Assembly (NCBI RefSeq): GCF_900110835.1
Contig: NZ_FOJG01000001.1
Coordinates: 2,449,499 to 2,513,498, forward strand
DNA from: Chitinophaga arvensicola
GTDB lineage: Bacteria > Bacteroidota > Bacteroidia > Chitinophagales > Chitinophagaceae
Length of the DNA stretch: 64,000 bases
Direction: 5' to 3'
Position numbers and translations under genes: made by a program. The stretch's first letter is position 1; each line of letters begins with the position of its first letter. The notes below the pieces were generated by a model, which saw nothing but the letters and a program-made list of their open reading frames with translations, had not been told where the DNA came from and searched no databases. Shown one piece after another: positions 56,665 to 64,000 of this stretch.

Positions 56665-57147
56665 TTAGTTAGCCGGAGTTGGAGGAACTGTTGGTGCAGC
56701 AGCAGGTGCTTTTTTAGGAGCAGCTTTCTTCTTAGCAACAGGTTTCTTCGCAGGAGCGGCTTTCTTAGCAGCAGCTTTCTTAGGAGCGGCTTTCTTAGCA
56801 GCAGCTTTCTTAGGAGCGGCTTTCTTAGCAGCAGCTTTCTTAGGAGCAGCTTTCTTAGCAGCAGCTTTCTTAGGAGCGGCTTTCTTAGCAGCAGCTTTCT
56901 TAGGAGCGGCTTTCTTAGCAGCAGCTTTCTTAGGAGCAGCTTTCTTAGCAGCAGCCTTTTTAGGAGCAGCTTTCTTAGCAGCAGCTTTTTTAGGAGCAGC
57001 TTTCTTAGCAGCAGCTTTCTTTTTAGGAGCAGCTTTCTTAGCGGCAGCTTTTTTAGGAGCAGCTTTTTTTGCAGCAGCTTTCTTAGGAGCAGCAGCTTTC
57101 TTTTTAGGTGCAGCTTTCTTAGCAGCCGCTTTTTTAATTGTTGCCAT
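56665..57147 (-). CDS. Histone H1-like Lys/Ala/Pro-rich DNA-binding protein
   Basis: This 160-residue protein is almost entirely Lys, Ala and Pro. It is built from tandem copies of the decapeptide AAAKKAAPKK and ends with APAAAPTVPPTPAN. The composition matches the C-terminal tails of eukaryotic H1 and bacterial H1-like or HU-tail proteins, which bind DNA loosely through charge. Family proteins in Bacteroidota are thought to act as nucleoid proteins. It lies 64 bases after rpmA on the same strand, so it may be made with ribosomal proteins L21 and L27. The repeat makes length changes by slippage likely. Confidence 0.82.
   Translation of the reverse strand: MATIKKAAAKKAAPKKKAAAPKKAAAKKAAPKKAAAKKAAPKKKAAAKKAAPKKAAAKKAAPKKAAAKKAAPKKAAAKKAAPKKAAAKKAAPKKAAAKKAAPKKAAAKKAAPKKAAAKKAAPKKAAAKKAAPAKKPVAKKKAAPKKAPAAAPTVPPTPAN
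56755..57080 (-). repeat. 30-bp tandem repeat array in the H1-like gene
   Basis: On the plus strand the 30-base unit GCAGCAGCTTTCTTAGGAGC plus GGCTTTCTTA recurs about ten times with few changes (C/G and T/C swaps). It encodes the decapeptide repeat. Exact number and edges are approximate. Confidence 0.85.
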
Positions 57148-57211
57148 TGTTTTTTGAATTTGGGTTAGTAAAAAAATTGGGTATTAAAAAAAACTTTATG
57201 GCTAACACTGA

Positions 57212-57490
57212 TTAGGCTTCCGCCTGAGCAGTGGTATCAAATGCTTTAACAGAAACGTAAGTTTTGTTTTCGCGACCTTTTCTGAATTCAACTACACCGT
57301 CAGTTACTGCGAAAATGGTAAAATCTTTACCAACGCCTACGTTTTGACCGGGATGGTAAACAGTACCTCTCTGGCGAACGATGATGTTGCCGGAGATTGC
57401 TGGTTGACCACCGAAGATTTTAACACCCAGCCTTTTGCTGTGGGAGTCACGGCCGTTCTTTACACTACCTTCACCTTTTTTATGTGCCAT
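57212..57490 (-). CDS. rpmA: 50S ribosomal protein L27
   Basis: The 92-residue L27 has the conserved N terminus [20 protein letters not shown], which reaches the peptidyl-transferase centre, followed by LGVKIFGGQ and [19 protein letters not shown]. No N-terminal leader peptide of the Firmicutes type is present. It lies 48 bases after rplU, the usual L21-L27 order, and is probably transcribed from the promoter before rplU. Confidence 0.97.
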   Translation of the reverse strand: MAHKKGEGSVKNGRDSHSKRLGVKIFGGQPAISGNIIVRQRGTVYHPGQNVGVGKDFTIFAVTDGVVEFRKGRENKTYVSVKAFDTTAQAEA

Positions 57491-57538
57491 TGTATAATAA
57501 CTTTAAACTTGTCTAATAATAAGTTAGCTTAATACGAA

Positions 57539-57841
57539 TTAAGCTATTTCATTGATTTTGATTCTTGTAAAGTGGGTTCTGTGACCAACTTTCTTTCTGA
57601 AGCCTTTTCTTCTCTTCATCTTGAAAGCGATGACTTTGTCACCCTGAACATGAGCCAGAATCTCTGCTTTTACTACTGATTTTACATCAGTGCCTACGGA
57701 CAGCGTACCAGCATTATCTGTTAACAGTACATCGGAAAACTCCACCTTGTCTCCAATATTTCCTTGTAACTGCTGTACAAAAATTTCCTGGTCTTTTTGT
57801 ACTTTAAATTGCTGACCTGCGATTTTTACAACTGCAAACAT
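57539..57841 (-). CDS. rplU: 50S ribosomal protein L21
   Basis: From the ATG at 57841 the protein has 100 residues, the normal L21 length, beginning MFAVVKIAGQQFKVQKDQEI. The C-terminal RNA-binding part is KMKRRKGFRKKVGHRTHFTRIKI. An earlier in-frame start at 57895 would overlap the -33 promoter region and add 18 foreign residues. First gene of the rplU-rpmA pair. Confidence 0.97.
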   Translation of the reverse strand: MFAVVKIAGQQFKVQKDQEIFVQQLQGNIGDKVEFSDVLLTDNAGTLSVGTDVKSVVKAEILAHVQGDKVIAFKMKRRKGFRKKVGHRTHFTRIKINEIA

Positions 57842-57864
57842 AATTATCCAAAATATAATTTCCG

Positions 57865-57896
57865 CAAAAGTAACCTTTTGTTTTATAATAGACAAA
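57865..57896 (-). promoter_or_regulatory. Promoter of rplU-rpmA
   Basis: On the minus strand TTTG (57896-57893), a 20-base spacer and TACTTTTG (57872-57865) match the Bacteroidota -33/-7 consensus exactly. The implied leader before the rplU ATG is about 20 bases. Confidence 0.7.
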
Positions 57897-58270
57897 GTTT
57901 TTCGGTCTTTTTTAAATCACAATGTATAAACACATGTGAAGGACCGACAAAAGCTTAATCTTTTCAAAGATACATACTTTCTTGAATTTTAAATTATTTT
58001 AACAAATTATACTTTAGCCTGTGGGCAGTTATATCCACATCTTTATGCTATTTCCGGATCATTTAAAAACAGCTATCTTGCTGTGCAAACCAACGCAAAT
58101 TTGTATACTTTTGTCGTTTACGCGAATAAAAACAGATAAGATGAGAACATTTATTTATTTGCCTGTTTAGTGTCCGGTTGCCGGAAAAACCCTTTGAAAA
58201 CCGGTCAGGATTAAATTTTCAGATAAATAGATATGCTCAACTTTAGTCTCTCAATCATAAAATAACAGGC
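57897..58270. other. Divergent intergenic region before the GH3 gene
   Basis: Low-GC spacer between rplU (minus) and the GH3-family gene (plus). A plus-strand TACTTTTG at 58106-58113 is a good -7 box for the GH3 gene, although its -33 element is unclear, and would give a ~150-base leader. That leader contains a nine-codon frame (58141-58170, MRTFIYLPV) with no evident meaning. No RNA gene was recognised. Confidence 0.45.
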
Positions 58271-59770
58271 ATGAAGTTTAAATCACTGCTGGCCAAACCA
58301 TTTGCTTCTATCGTTCATAACAGGATAAAGAAGGAAATGTTAAGGGCGGTGGAAGATCAGGATGCTATCCTGCAGGAGCTCTTAAAGACAGGCAGAAAGA
58401 CGGAATTCGGGACAGATCATAAGTTTAGTGCGGTACAAACCCACGAAGAATTTAAGCAGGCTGTTCCCTTACGGGATTATGAGCAGTTTAAGCCATATGT
58501 AGAGAAAATAAAGGAAGGAAAGCAGAATGTGCTGTGGAAAGGACAGCCCATTTACCTGGCCAAAACTTCCGGCACCACCAGCGGTGTTAAATATATACCC
58601 ATTTCAAAGGAATCTGTCAACAATCATATAGATACCGCCCGTAATGCGCTCTTGAATTATATGGGAGAAACAGGTAATACCGCCTTTGCAGATGGTAAAA
58701 TGATCTTTTTATCAGGATCCCCTGAATTGGAAAGAGTAGGTGGAATTCCTACCGGCCGTCTCAGCGGCATTGTAAATCACCATATTCCCCGCTACCTGCG
58801 TACCAATCAGTTGCCATCTTACGAAACGAACTGTATCGACGACTGGGAAACCAAGCTGGACCGCATTGTGGAAGAAACGATTAACCAGGACATGACCCTG
58901 ATCAGCGGAATACCGCCCTGGGTACAGATGTACTTCGACCGCCTGATGGAGCGCAGCAATGGCAAGCGGATAAAAGAAATATTTAAAAACTTTGATGTGA
59001 TGGTGTACGGCGGGGTGAATTTTGAACCTTACCGCGCCAAACTCATGGCCGCCATCGGATCGCCGATCCATACCGTAGAGACTTTCCCTGCTTCCGAAGG
59101 GTTTTTTGCCTTCCAGGATTCGCAGGACAAAGAGGGTTTACTTTTGAACACCAATTCAGGCATCTTCTATGAATTTATACCCGCCCAGGAAATTTTCAAT
59201 GAAAATCCTACACGGCTGTCGCTCAAAGATGTGCAAACCGGTGTAAATTACGCCATGGTTATCAACAACAACGCCGGATTATGGGGGTATAACCTCGGTG
59301 ATACGGTTAAGTTTGTGTCTACCAACCCTTACCGGTTGCTGGTAACAGGCCGTATCAAGCACTTTATCTCGGCATTTGGAGAACATGTGATCGGAGAGGA
59401 AGTGGAGCATAGCCTGATGAAGGCGGCAGCAGAAGAAAATGTGCAGATCACAGAATTTACGGTAGCCCCGATGGTACAAACCAGTGGTGAACTGCCTTAT
59501 CATGAATGGTTTGTGGAGTTTGAACAGATGCCGGCAGATATGGCCGCCTTTTCGAAGAAAGTGGATCTGTACATGCGTCAGAAGAATATTTATTATGATG
59601 ATCTGCTGACCGGTAATATTTTGCAACCCCTGAAGATAAGGACTGTACGTAAACAGGGCTTTATCGATTATATGAAAGCGATTGGAAAACTGGGAGGTCA
59701 GAACAAAGTACCTCGATTGAGTAACGACAGAAAGCTGGCAGATGAACTGGCAGCGTATTTACAGAAATAA
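58271..59770 (+). CDS. GH3-family acyl-adenylate synthetase-like protein
   Basis: This 499-residue protein follows the GH3 fold, known from plant enzymes that adenylate jasmonate or auxin and join them to amino acids. The ATP-binding motif KTSGTTSGVKYIPIS (about 97-111), FPASEGFFAFQ, YELGDTVKF-like YNLGDTVKF, and TGRIKHFISAFGEHV are present. Bacterial members are common in Bacteroidota and their substrates are unknown. No signal peptide or membrane segments. Stands alone between the ribosomal and isoprenoid genes. Confidence 0.9.
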   Translation: MKFKSLLAKPFASIVHNRIKKEMLRAVEDQDAILQELLKTGRKTEFGTDHKFSAVQTHEEFKQAVPLRDYEQFKPYVEKIKEGKQNVLWKGQPIYLAKTSGTTSGVKYIPISKESVNNHIDTARNALLNYMGETGNTAFADGKMIFLSGSPELERVGGIPTGRLSGIVNHHIPRYLRTNQLPSYETNCIDDWETKLDRIVEETINQDMTLISGIPPWVQMYFDRLMERSNGKRIKEIFKNFDVMVYGGVNFEPYRAKLMAAIGSPIHTVETFPASEGFFAFQDSQDKEGLLLNTNSGIFYEFIPAQEIFNENPTRLSLKDVQTGVNYAMVINNNAGLWGYNLGDTVKFVSTNPYRLLVTGRIKHFISAFGEHVIGEEVEHSLMKAAAEENVQITEFTVAPMVQTSGELPYHEWFVEFEQMPADMAAFSKKVDLYMRQKNIYYDDLLTGNILQPLKIRTVRKQGFIDYMKAIGKLGGQNKVPRLSNDRKLADELAAYLQK

Positions 59771-59860
59771 CCGGCGATTCTGAAGCTGAACAGCTGTCTG
59801 GCTATTTACCGGCGGCTGATTCTTCATTTTTTGTTAACTGTAAAAAAGTAAATCACCGTA

Positions 59861-61027
59861 ATGAATAAACGAAAGATTGCCATTTTCGGGTCCACCGGAT
59901 CTATTGGCATACAGGCCCTGGAGGTGATCGCTGCGCATCCCGACAGATTTAGTGTAGAAGTATTGACCGCTCAACAGAATGCGGACCTGCTGATAGAGCA
60001 GGCGCTGAAATTCAAGCCCAACGCGGTTGTGATAGGCAGTGAAGCAAAGTACAAACAGGTAAAAGACGTATTATTTGATAAAGGCATTAAAGTATTTGCC
60101 GGTCCGAAAGCCATGGTGGAAGTAGCTGCCTGGAGTTCGATCGATATGATGCTGGCGGCTATCATGGGATTTGCCGGTCTCGCACCTACTTTATCTGCCA
60201 TAGAACAGGGCACTCCGGTGGCATTGGCCAACAAGGAAACCCTGGTGGTAGCCGGTGATATTGTAATGGCCACCGCCCGAAGAAAGAATGTACCCATTAT
60301 CCCGGTGGATTCTGAGCATTCTGCTATCTTCCAATGCTTGCTGGGAGAACCTTTCAGCAAGGTGGAAAAAGTAATACTGACCGCCTCCGGCGGACCTTTC
60401 CTCGGAAAGAAGCCCAATTTCCTGATCAATGTAAAGAAAGACCATGCCCTGCAGCATCCTAACTGGAGCATGGGTGCAAAGATCACCATCGACTCTGCCA
60501 CGCTGATGAACAAAGGCCTCGAAATGATCGAAGCACGCTGGCTGTTTGGCCTGGCGCCCGAGAATATCGAAGTGGTTATTCATGCGCAATCTATCATTCA
60601 CTCCATGGTGCAGTTTGTGGATGGTTCCCTCAAAGCTCAGATGGGCTTACCGGATATGAAACTGCCGATCCAGTATGCACTGGGTTATCCGGACAGACTG
60701 GCCAACGACTTCCCCCGATTTTCCTTCCGCAACTATCCGTCGCTGACTTTTGAACAGCCGGATACCAAAACGTTCCGCAACCTGGCTATCGCCATTGAAG
60801 CGATGCAGAAAGGCGGAAACGCAGCGTGCGTAATGAATGCGGCCAATGAAGAAGTAGTGAATGCGTTCCTGAAAAACAGGATCGGTTTCCTGCAGATGAC
60901 GGAAGTTATTGAAGAAACACTGGGTAAAATACCGTTTATTGAAACCCCGACATTGCACGATTATTATGAGTGCGATAATGCTGCACGTGAACACGCTGCA
61001 TCCCTTATCAATTCTATCGTTATATAA
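59861..61027 (+). CDS. dxr: 1-deoxy-D-xylulose 5-phosphate reductoisomerase
   Basis: Dxr (IspC) converts DXP to 2-C-methylerythritol 4-phosphate with NADPH, the committed step of the MEP isoprenoid route. At 388 residues it shows the NADPH motif GSTGSIG (10-16), ANKETLVVAGD, VDSEHSAIFQCL, the flexible-loop region TASGGPFLGK, and KITIDSATLMNKGLEMIEA. rseP follows 85 bases downstream, a neighbour pair common in Bacteroidota and other bacteria. Confidence 0.97.
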   Translation: MNKRKIAIFGSTGSIGIQALEVIAAHPDRFSVEVLTAQQNADLLIEQALKFKPNAVVIGSEAKYKQVKDVLFDKGIKVFAGPKAMVEVAAWSSIDMMLAAIMGFAGLAPTLSAIEQGTPVALANKETLVVAGDIVMATARRKNVPIIPVDSEHSAIFQCLLGEPFSKVEKVILTASGGPFLGKKPNFLINVKKDHALQHPNWSMGAKITIDSATLMNKGLEMIEARWLFGLAPENIEVVIHAQSIIHSMVQFVDGSLKAQMGLPDMKLPIQYALGYPDRLANDFPRFSFRNYPSLTFEQPDTKTFRNLAIAIEAMQKGGNAACVMNAANEEVVNAFLKNRIGFLQMTEVIEETLGKIPFIETPTLHDYYECDNAAREHAASLINSIVI

Positions 61028-61112
61028 ACTGTCCGTAAAAAATTAACAAAGAGTTTTGCCGGAATATGTATTAAAACTGATATATTAGGCAGATTAAAGC
61101 AGAAACAACTAA

Positions 61113-62447
61113 ATGACTACAGAGGTAATATTGGTGAAAGCCGGGCAGTTATTACTGTCGCTCTCTATTTTGGTAGTATTGCATGAGTTAGGCCATTTTA
61201 TCCCGGCCAAACTGTTCAAAACCAGGGTGGAAAAATTCTATTTGTTCTTTGATCCATGGTTTTCTCTTTTCAAGATCAAGAAAGGGGAAACAGAATATGG
61301 CGTCGGCTGGCTACCGTTGGGAGGATATGTAAAGATATCCGGGATGATAGATGAGAGTATGGATAAAGAGCAACTGGCCAAACCTCCGCAGCCATGGGAG
61401 TTCCGGGCAAAGCCGGCGTGGCAGCGGCTGATCATTATGATCGGCGGTGTGACGGTAAATATTATCCTTGCGTTCTTCATTTATGCGATGATGTTATGGT
61501 ACTGGGGCGAAACCTATCTCCCTACTGCTGCTGCAAAATATGGTGTGGTAACCGATTCCCTGGCCCGCAGCATTGGTATGCAGGACGGCGATAAGATCCT
61601 CACCATCGATCACAAACAGGTAGAAGGATTTGATGAAATCCCCGGCCAGGTGATCCTGCATGAGGCCAAAAGTATCCAGGTAGAACGTGATGGTAAAACC
61701 CTTGACCTGCCGGTTCCGGATGGTTTTATCCGTCAGTTGCTGAAACAGAAAGCACCTTTTGCGTTGCCCCGTTTGCCTTATGTGGCCGACAGTACCCGTC
61801 CGGGTAGTGCCGCCGCCGCAGTAGGAGTAAAGAAAGGTGACCAGCTGGTAGCCATCAATGGCATCTCGGTTCCTTACTTCAACGACTTTGCGAAAGAGAT
61901 CAAAAAACATAAGAGTGAGGATGTGATTGTAAGCGTGATCCGTAACAACGATACGCTGAACCTGTCTGCCCACCTGAACGAGAAAGGAGAATTCGGTGTA
62001 TACCCGAAAGATCTGTTTGAATACAAAACAAAAACCTATACTTTCTTCCAGGCCATTCCCGCCGGTTTCCACAAAAGTGTTGACAAGCTGGTGAAATATG
62101 TGCAACAGCTGCGGTTGATCTTTGTATCCAAAGAAGTGAAGGTGAGCGAGTCGCTCGGTGGTTTTATGACCATCGGTAACCTGTTCCCTGATGCGTGGGA
62201 CTGGAGAATGTTCTGGGAGATGACAGCGTTCCTGTCTATTATCCTGGCATTCATGAATATCCTGCCTATTCCGGCGCTCGATGGCGGCCACGTACTCTTC
62301 CTCCTGTATGAGATCATTACAGGCCGTAAACCCAGTGAGAAGTTCCTGGAGTATGCACAGATTGTGGGGATGCTGATCCTGTTCAGTTTGTTGTTATTCG
62401 CGAACGGACTGGATGTATGGAGAAACCTGCTGAGTAAGTTCTTCTAA
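61113..62447 (+). CDS. rseP: Site-2 intramembrane metalloprotease RseP
   Basis: This 444-residue inner-membrane zinc protease cuts anti-sigma factors or signal-peptide remnants within the membrane. The zinc site is His24-Glu25-x-x-His28 in the first helix (VVLHELGHFIPAKL), with the third ligand Asp390 in NILPIPALDGGH. Two PDZ-like domains lie between the helices (about 140-220 and 225-310; GMQDGDKILTIDHKQV and GVKKGDQLVAINGISV). It is a plausible partner for anti-sigma turnover, but the FecR gene at the left edge is not linked to it by context. Followed by a strong terminator. Confidence 0.95.
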   Translation: MTTEVILVKAGQLLLSLSILVVLHELGHFIPAKLFKTRVEKFYLFFDPWFSLFKIKKGETEYGVGWLPLGGYVKISGMIDESMDKEQLAKPPQPWEFRAKPAWQRLIIMIGGVTVNIILAFFIYAMMLWYWGETYLPTAAAKYGVVTDSLARSIGMQDGDKILTIDHKQVEGFDEIPGQVILHEAKSIQVERDGKTLDLPVPDGFIRQLLKQKAPFALPRLPYVADSTRPGSAAAAVGVKKGDQLVAINGISVPYFNDFAKEIKKHKSEDVIVSVIRNNDTLNLSAHLNEKGEFGVYPKDLFEYKTKTYTFFQAIPAGFHKSVDKLVKYVQQLRLIFVSKEVKVSESLGGFMTIGNLFPDAWDWRMFWEMTAFLSIILAFMNILPIPALDGGHVLFLLYEIITGRKPSEKFLEYAQIVGMLILFSLLLFANGLDVWRNLLSKFF

Positions 62448-62454
62448 AAATATT

Positions 62455-62496
62455 ACTGGCATTTGAGACGTGTAACGTTTCAAATGCCAGTTTTTT
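62455..62496 (+). terminator. Terminator of rseP
   Basis: 17-bp stem ACTGGCATTTGAGACGT / ACGTTTCAAATGCCAGT (one G-T pair) with a 3-base loop, then a T-run. The ssrA promoter begins directly after it. Confidence 0.92.
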
Positions 62497-62500
62497 AGTT

Positions 62501-62508
62501 TATCTTTG
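62501..62508 (+). promoter_or_regulatory. Candidate -7 box of ssrA
   Basis: TATCTTTG matches TAnnTTTG and ends 14 bases before the mature tmRNA 5' end. The -33 region overlaps the rseP terminator and has only TTTC. Confidence 0.5.
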
Positions 62509-62522
62509 TAAACTATTTTACC

Positions 62523-62893
62523 GGGGATGCCTGGTTTTGACAGCATAGATCTTTGAAAGTGTAAGCATGCCGTGCGTTGGATAATTAGCACGATAATCTG
62601 AATATTCAAACTCTAATTGGCGAATCTAACTACGCCATGGCTGCCTAATTTAGAATTAGACACCCATTATAGCCGCCCGAAGTTGTTGCCTTATGCGACT
62701 TCCGCCGCCGAATCATAAACCCATAGGGATAGGCATTCATGGTTTCTGTGAGTGGATGCTGAAGCTACAACGGATAAGGAAATGGTTGGTTCGTTACGCC
62801 CCTGCCAGATCCCGACAAAACAATGCGTAAATAAGCATGTAGAAAGCTTTCGGCGAATATGTTTGGACGCGGGTTCGATTCCCGCCATCTCCA
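62523..62893 (+). ncRNA. ssrA: Transfer-messenger RNA
   Basis: The 5' end GGGGATG (62523-62529) pairs over 7 bp with CATCTCC (62886-62892), forming the tRNA-like acceptor stem. A T-arm with GGTTCGATTCC lies just before it. The tag frame starts with the resume codon GGC at 62619 and reads GESNYAMAA, with the stop TAA at 62646-62648. tmRNA with SmpB rescues stalled ribosomes and marks the incomplete protein for proteolysis. The 371-base length is normal. The discriminator A at 62893 is followed by CA rather than CCA, so the CCA end is not fully encoded. Confidence 0.97.
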
Positions 62894-62896
62894 CAG

Positions 62897-62927
62897 AAGG
62901 GGAGAGCAGCAATGCTCTCCCCTTTTT
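62897..62927 (+). terminator. Terminator of ssrA
   Basis: 12-bp stem AAGGGGAGAGCA / TGCTCTCCCCTT with a GCAA loop and a T-run, directly after the tmRNA. Confidence 0.92.
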
Positions 62928-63578
62928 ATTGCTATAACAGCTTCTTCAGGATGGCACACATGGAGTAATTTTCTCTGCAAAAGATAAGCTGTTATTCCGC
63001 TGCGATATTAAGTTGTTGATTTCAGTCAAAATACTTTTGCATGCGATCAGTAAGTGTTTGTTATCACGTCCCTTCTTTACAGTAAACTGCCTTGTTCAAT
63101 TTTTGCAGAAAAGATATTTTGGGATATCCCTAATGTCTAAACTCCTCAATTTCTTGCCAGCGTCTACGGTGGATGTTTTAATAAAGCCTTTACTTTCTTA
63201 AATGTAGAGCAGCTTATACATGGTGTTAGCGTATTTAATGAAGCATTAATTATCCCGGTTTTGTTGTATCTCATGCTCTTAATAATTATATCTTTATTTT
63301 TCCACTAAAATGCAAATTAAAGTTACATTTATGTGAAATATTATTTAGAATACTATTTCTAATTTTGGGTATTAATAACCACCACCTCATTAACAGAACT
63401 TCATAGAGCAGCAAAATTCGCAGATGCAGATGTTGGGGGCGATTGGCGCCTCCAAAAGACAAATCGGGTTGATTCACATGAGGTGCTAAAAGGTTTACCG
63501 GCATTTTAAGCCAGAAAGTACAGCGACAAATTCAGTACAACTTTATTAAAATAAATCGAACAATTTCTATTATACAAT
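62928..63578. other. AT-rich, mostly non-coding junction downstream of ssrA
   Basis: About 650 bases without a convincing gene, of lower GC than the left side. A frame ending at 63507-63509 and open from about 63366 reads TTTSLTELHRAAKFADADVG without a start codon and might be the tail of a decayed gene; I cannot name it. A frame near 63133-63201 (MSKLLNFLPASTVDVLIKPL) is too short to judge. The stretch may represent the edge of inserted DNA next to ssrA. Confidence 0.45.
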
Positions 63579-64000
63579 ATGAACGGACTAAGCCTTACAC
63601 CTCAACAAGAAAAACTGAAGGCATTACAAAAACTATTGCCTGAAGTGTTTGCTGAAGACAAACTAGACTGGGAAAAGTTGAAAGCTACGCTGGGCGAGGC
63701 CATAAACTTCGAAAACGAGCGTTATGTATTAAACTGGGCTGGTAAAGCTGAGGCCTTTAAGGTGTTACAAAGTCCAACCAGCAAAACCCTCGTACCAGCA
63801 AAGGCGGAAAGTATTGACTTTGATAAAACAGAAAACATTTTTATAGAAGGGGAAAATTTAGAAGTGCTTAAGACATTGCAAAAAAGCTATTTTGGCAAGG
63901 TTAAATTGATTTATATAGACCCGCCCTATAATACTGGCAACGATAGCTTTATATATCCCGACAAATTTGCTGAAACCTTAAAGGAATATCAGGAACGAGT
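63579..64000 (+). CDS. Type III-like site-specific DNA methyltransferase (Mod), 3' end outside window
   Basis: The frame from the ATG at 63579 gives 140 residues before the window ends. It has the N-terminal extension typical of Mod subunits (MNGLSLTPQQEKLKALQKLL), then NIFIEGENLEVLKTLQKSYFGKV, and the catalytic DPPY at 114-117 in LIYIDPPYNTGNDSFIYPD. This marks an N6-adenine methyltransferase of the beta class. Type III restriction-modification loci place a res gene next to mod; it would lie beyond the right edge. Codons are richer in AAA, TTA and similar A/T-ending forms than in the genes upstream, suggesting acquisition by transfer. Confidence 0.9.
   Translation, partial: MNGLSLTPQQEKLKALQKLLPEVFAEDKLDWEKLKATLGEAINFENERYVLNWAGKAEAFKVLQSPTSKTLVPAKAESIDFDKTENIFIEGENLEVLKTLQKSYFGKVKLIYIDPPYNTGNDSFIYPDKFAETLKEYQER

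Noticed and set aside
56755..57080. 30-bp repeats considered as a CRISPR array
   Set aside because: Units are adjacent without spacers and encode a Lys/Ala/Pro protein in frame.
58141..58170. Nine-codon frame in the leader of the GH3 gene as an attenuator peptide
   Set aside because: No codon bias toward one amino acid and no alternative hairpins around it.
62691..62980. Minus-strand frames with phrases such as MAGIEPAS and WRWRESNPRP
   Set aside because: These are well-known false proteins produced by reading the T-arm and 3' end of tRNA-like genes; here they overlap ssrA.

Overview
The window comes from the chromosome of a member of the Bacteroidota, most likely a Chitinophaga-like member of the Chitinophagaceae (inferred, no search was run). 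Clues are two proteins with gliding-motility-associated (type IX secretion, type B) C-terminal domains, a PorP/SprF-family protein, the parA-parB-DUF5683-dapB order, a mitochondrial-type aconitase, several promoters of the Bacteroidota TTTG-N19/20-TAnnTTTG kind, and a tmRNA with tag GESNYAMAA. GC content is moderate and intergenic DNA is AT-rich. No CRISPR array, rRNA, tRNA or insertion sequence was seen.

Left part (1-31.8 kb): mostly housekeeping and metabolism. In order: a FecR-type anti-sigma factor cut by the window edge with its ECF sigma factor; purU; a YfcE-type phosphodiesterase; a DUF4421 protein; a LOG-family hydrolase; an HD-type protein; aconitase; a PspC protein; a 1620-residue PKD-repeat surface protein with a type B sorting domain; kdsA; a short-chain-type threonine dehydrogenase; the assimilatory sulfate operon cysH-cysD-cysN behind an Rrf2 regulator; dapB, a DUF5683 protein, parB and parA; a UPF0173 metallohydrolase; a membrane metallophosphoesterase; two outer-membrane beta-barrel proteins; lon; pdxJ; ahcY. 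Many gene pairs are separated by clear, often bidirectional, hairpin terminators.

Middle part (32-53 kb): the accessory, surface-directed region. A four-gene same-strand block encodes a 3445-residue Calx-beta adhesin with a type B sorting domain, a PorP/SprF-like partner, an OmpA/PD40 lipoprotein, and a beta-propeller plus Calx-beta protein. It resembles the SprB-SprF arrangement of gliding bacteria. The adhesin gene carries three consecutive almost identical 1044-bp units inside a longer series of diverged ones. A second four-gene block follows, encoding an outer-membrane porin-like protein, a Rieske protein, an imelysin and a di-haem oxidoreductase. It is preceded by a 23-bp near-palindrome that overlaps the first start codon, and it looks like an exported redox or iron-related unit.

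Right part (53-64 kb): GNAT and DsbA-like genes; prsW overlapping a PolX-like gene whose polymerase active site has lost its key residues while its PHP phosphoesterase domain is kept; a histone H1-like Lys/Ala/Pro repeat protein beside rpmA and rplU; a GH3-family gene; dxr; rseP; and the tmRNA gene ssrA. Downstream of ssrA the sequence becomes AT-rich and almost gene-free, then enters the start of a type III-like DNA methyltransferase gene cut by the window end. This suggests the edge of a genomic island inserted next to ssrA.
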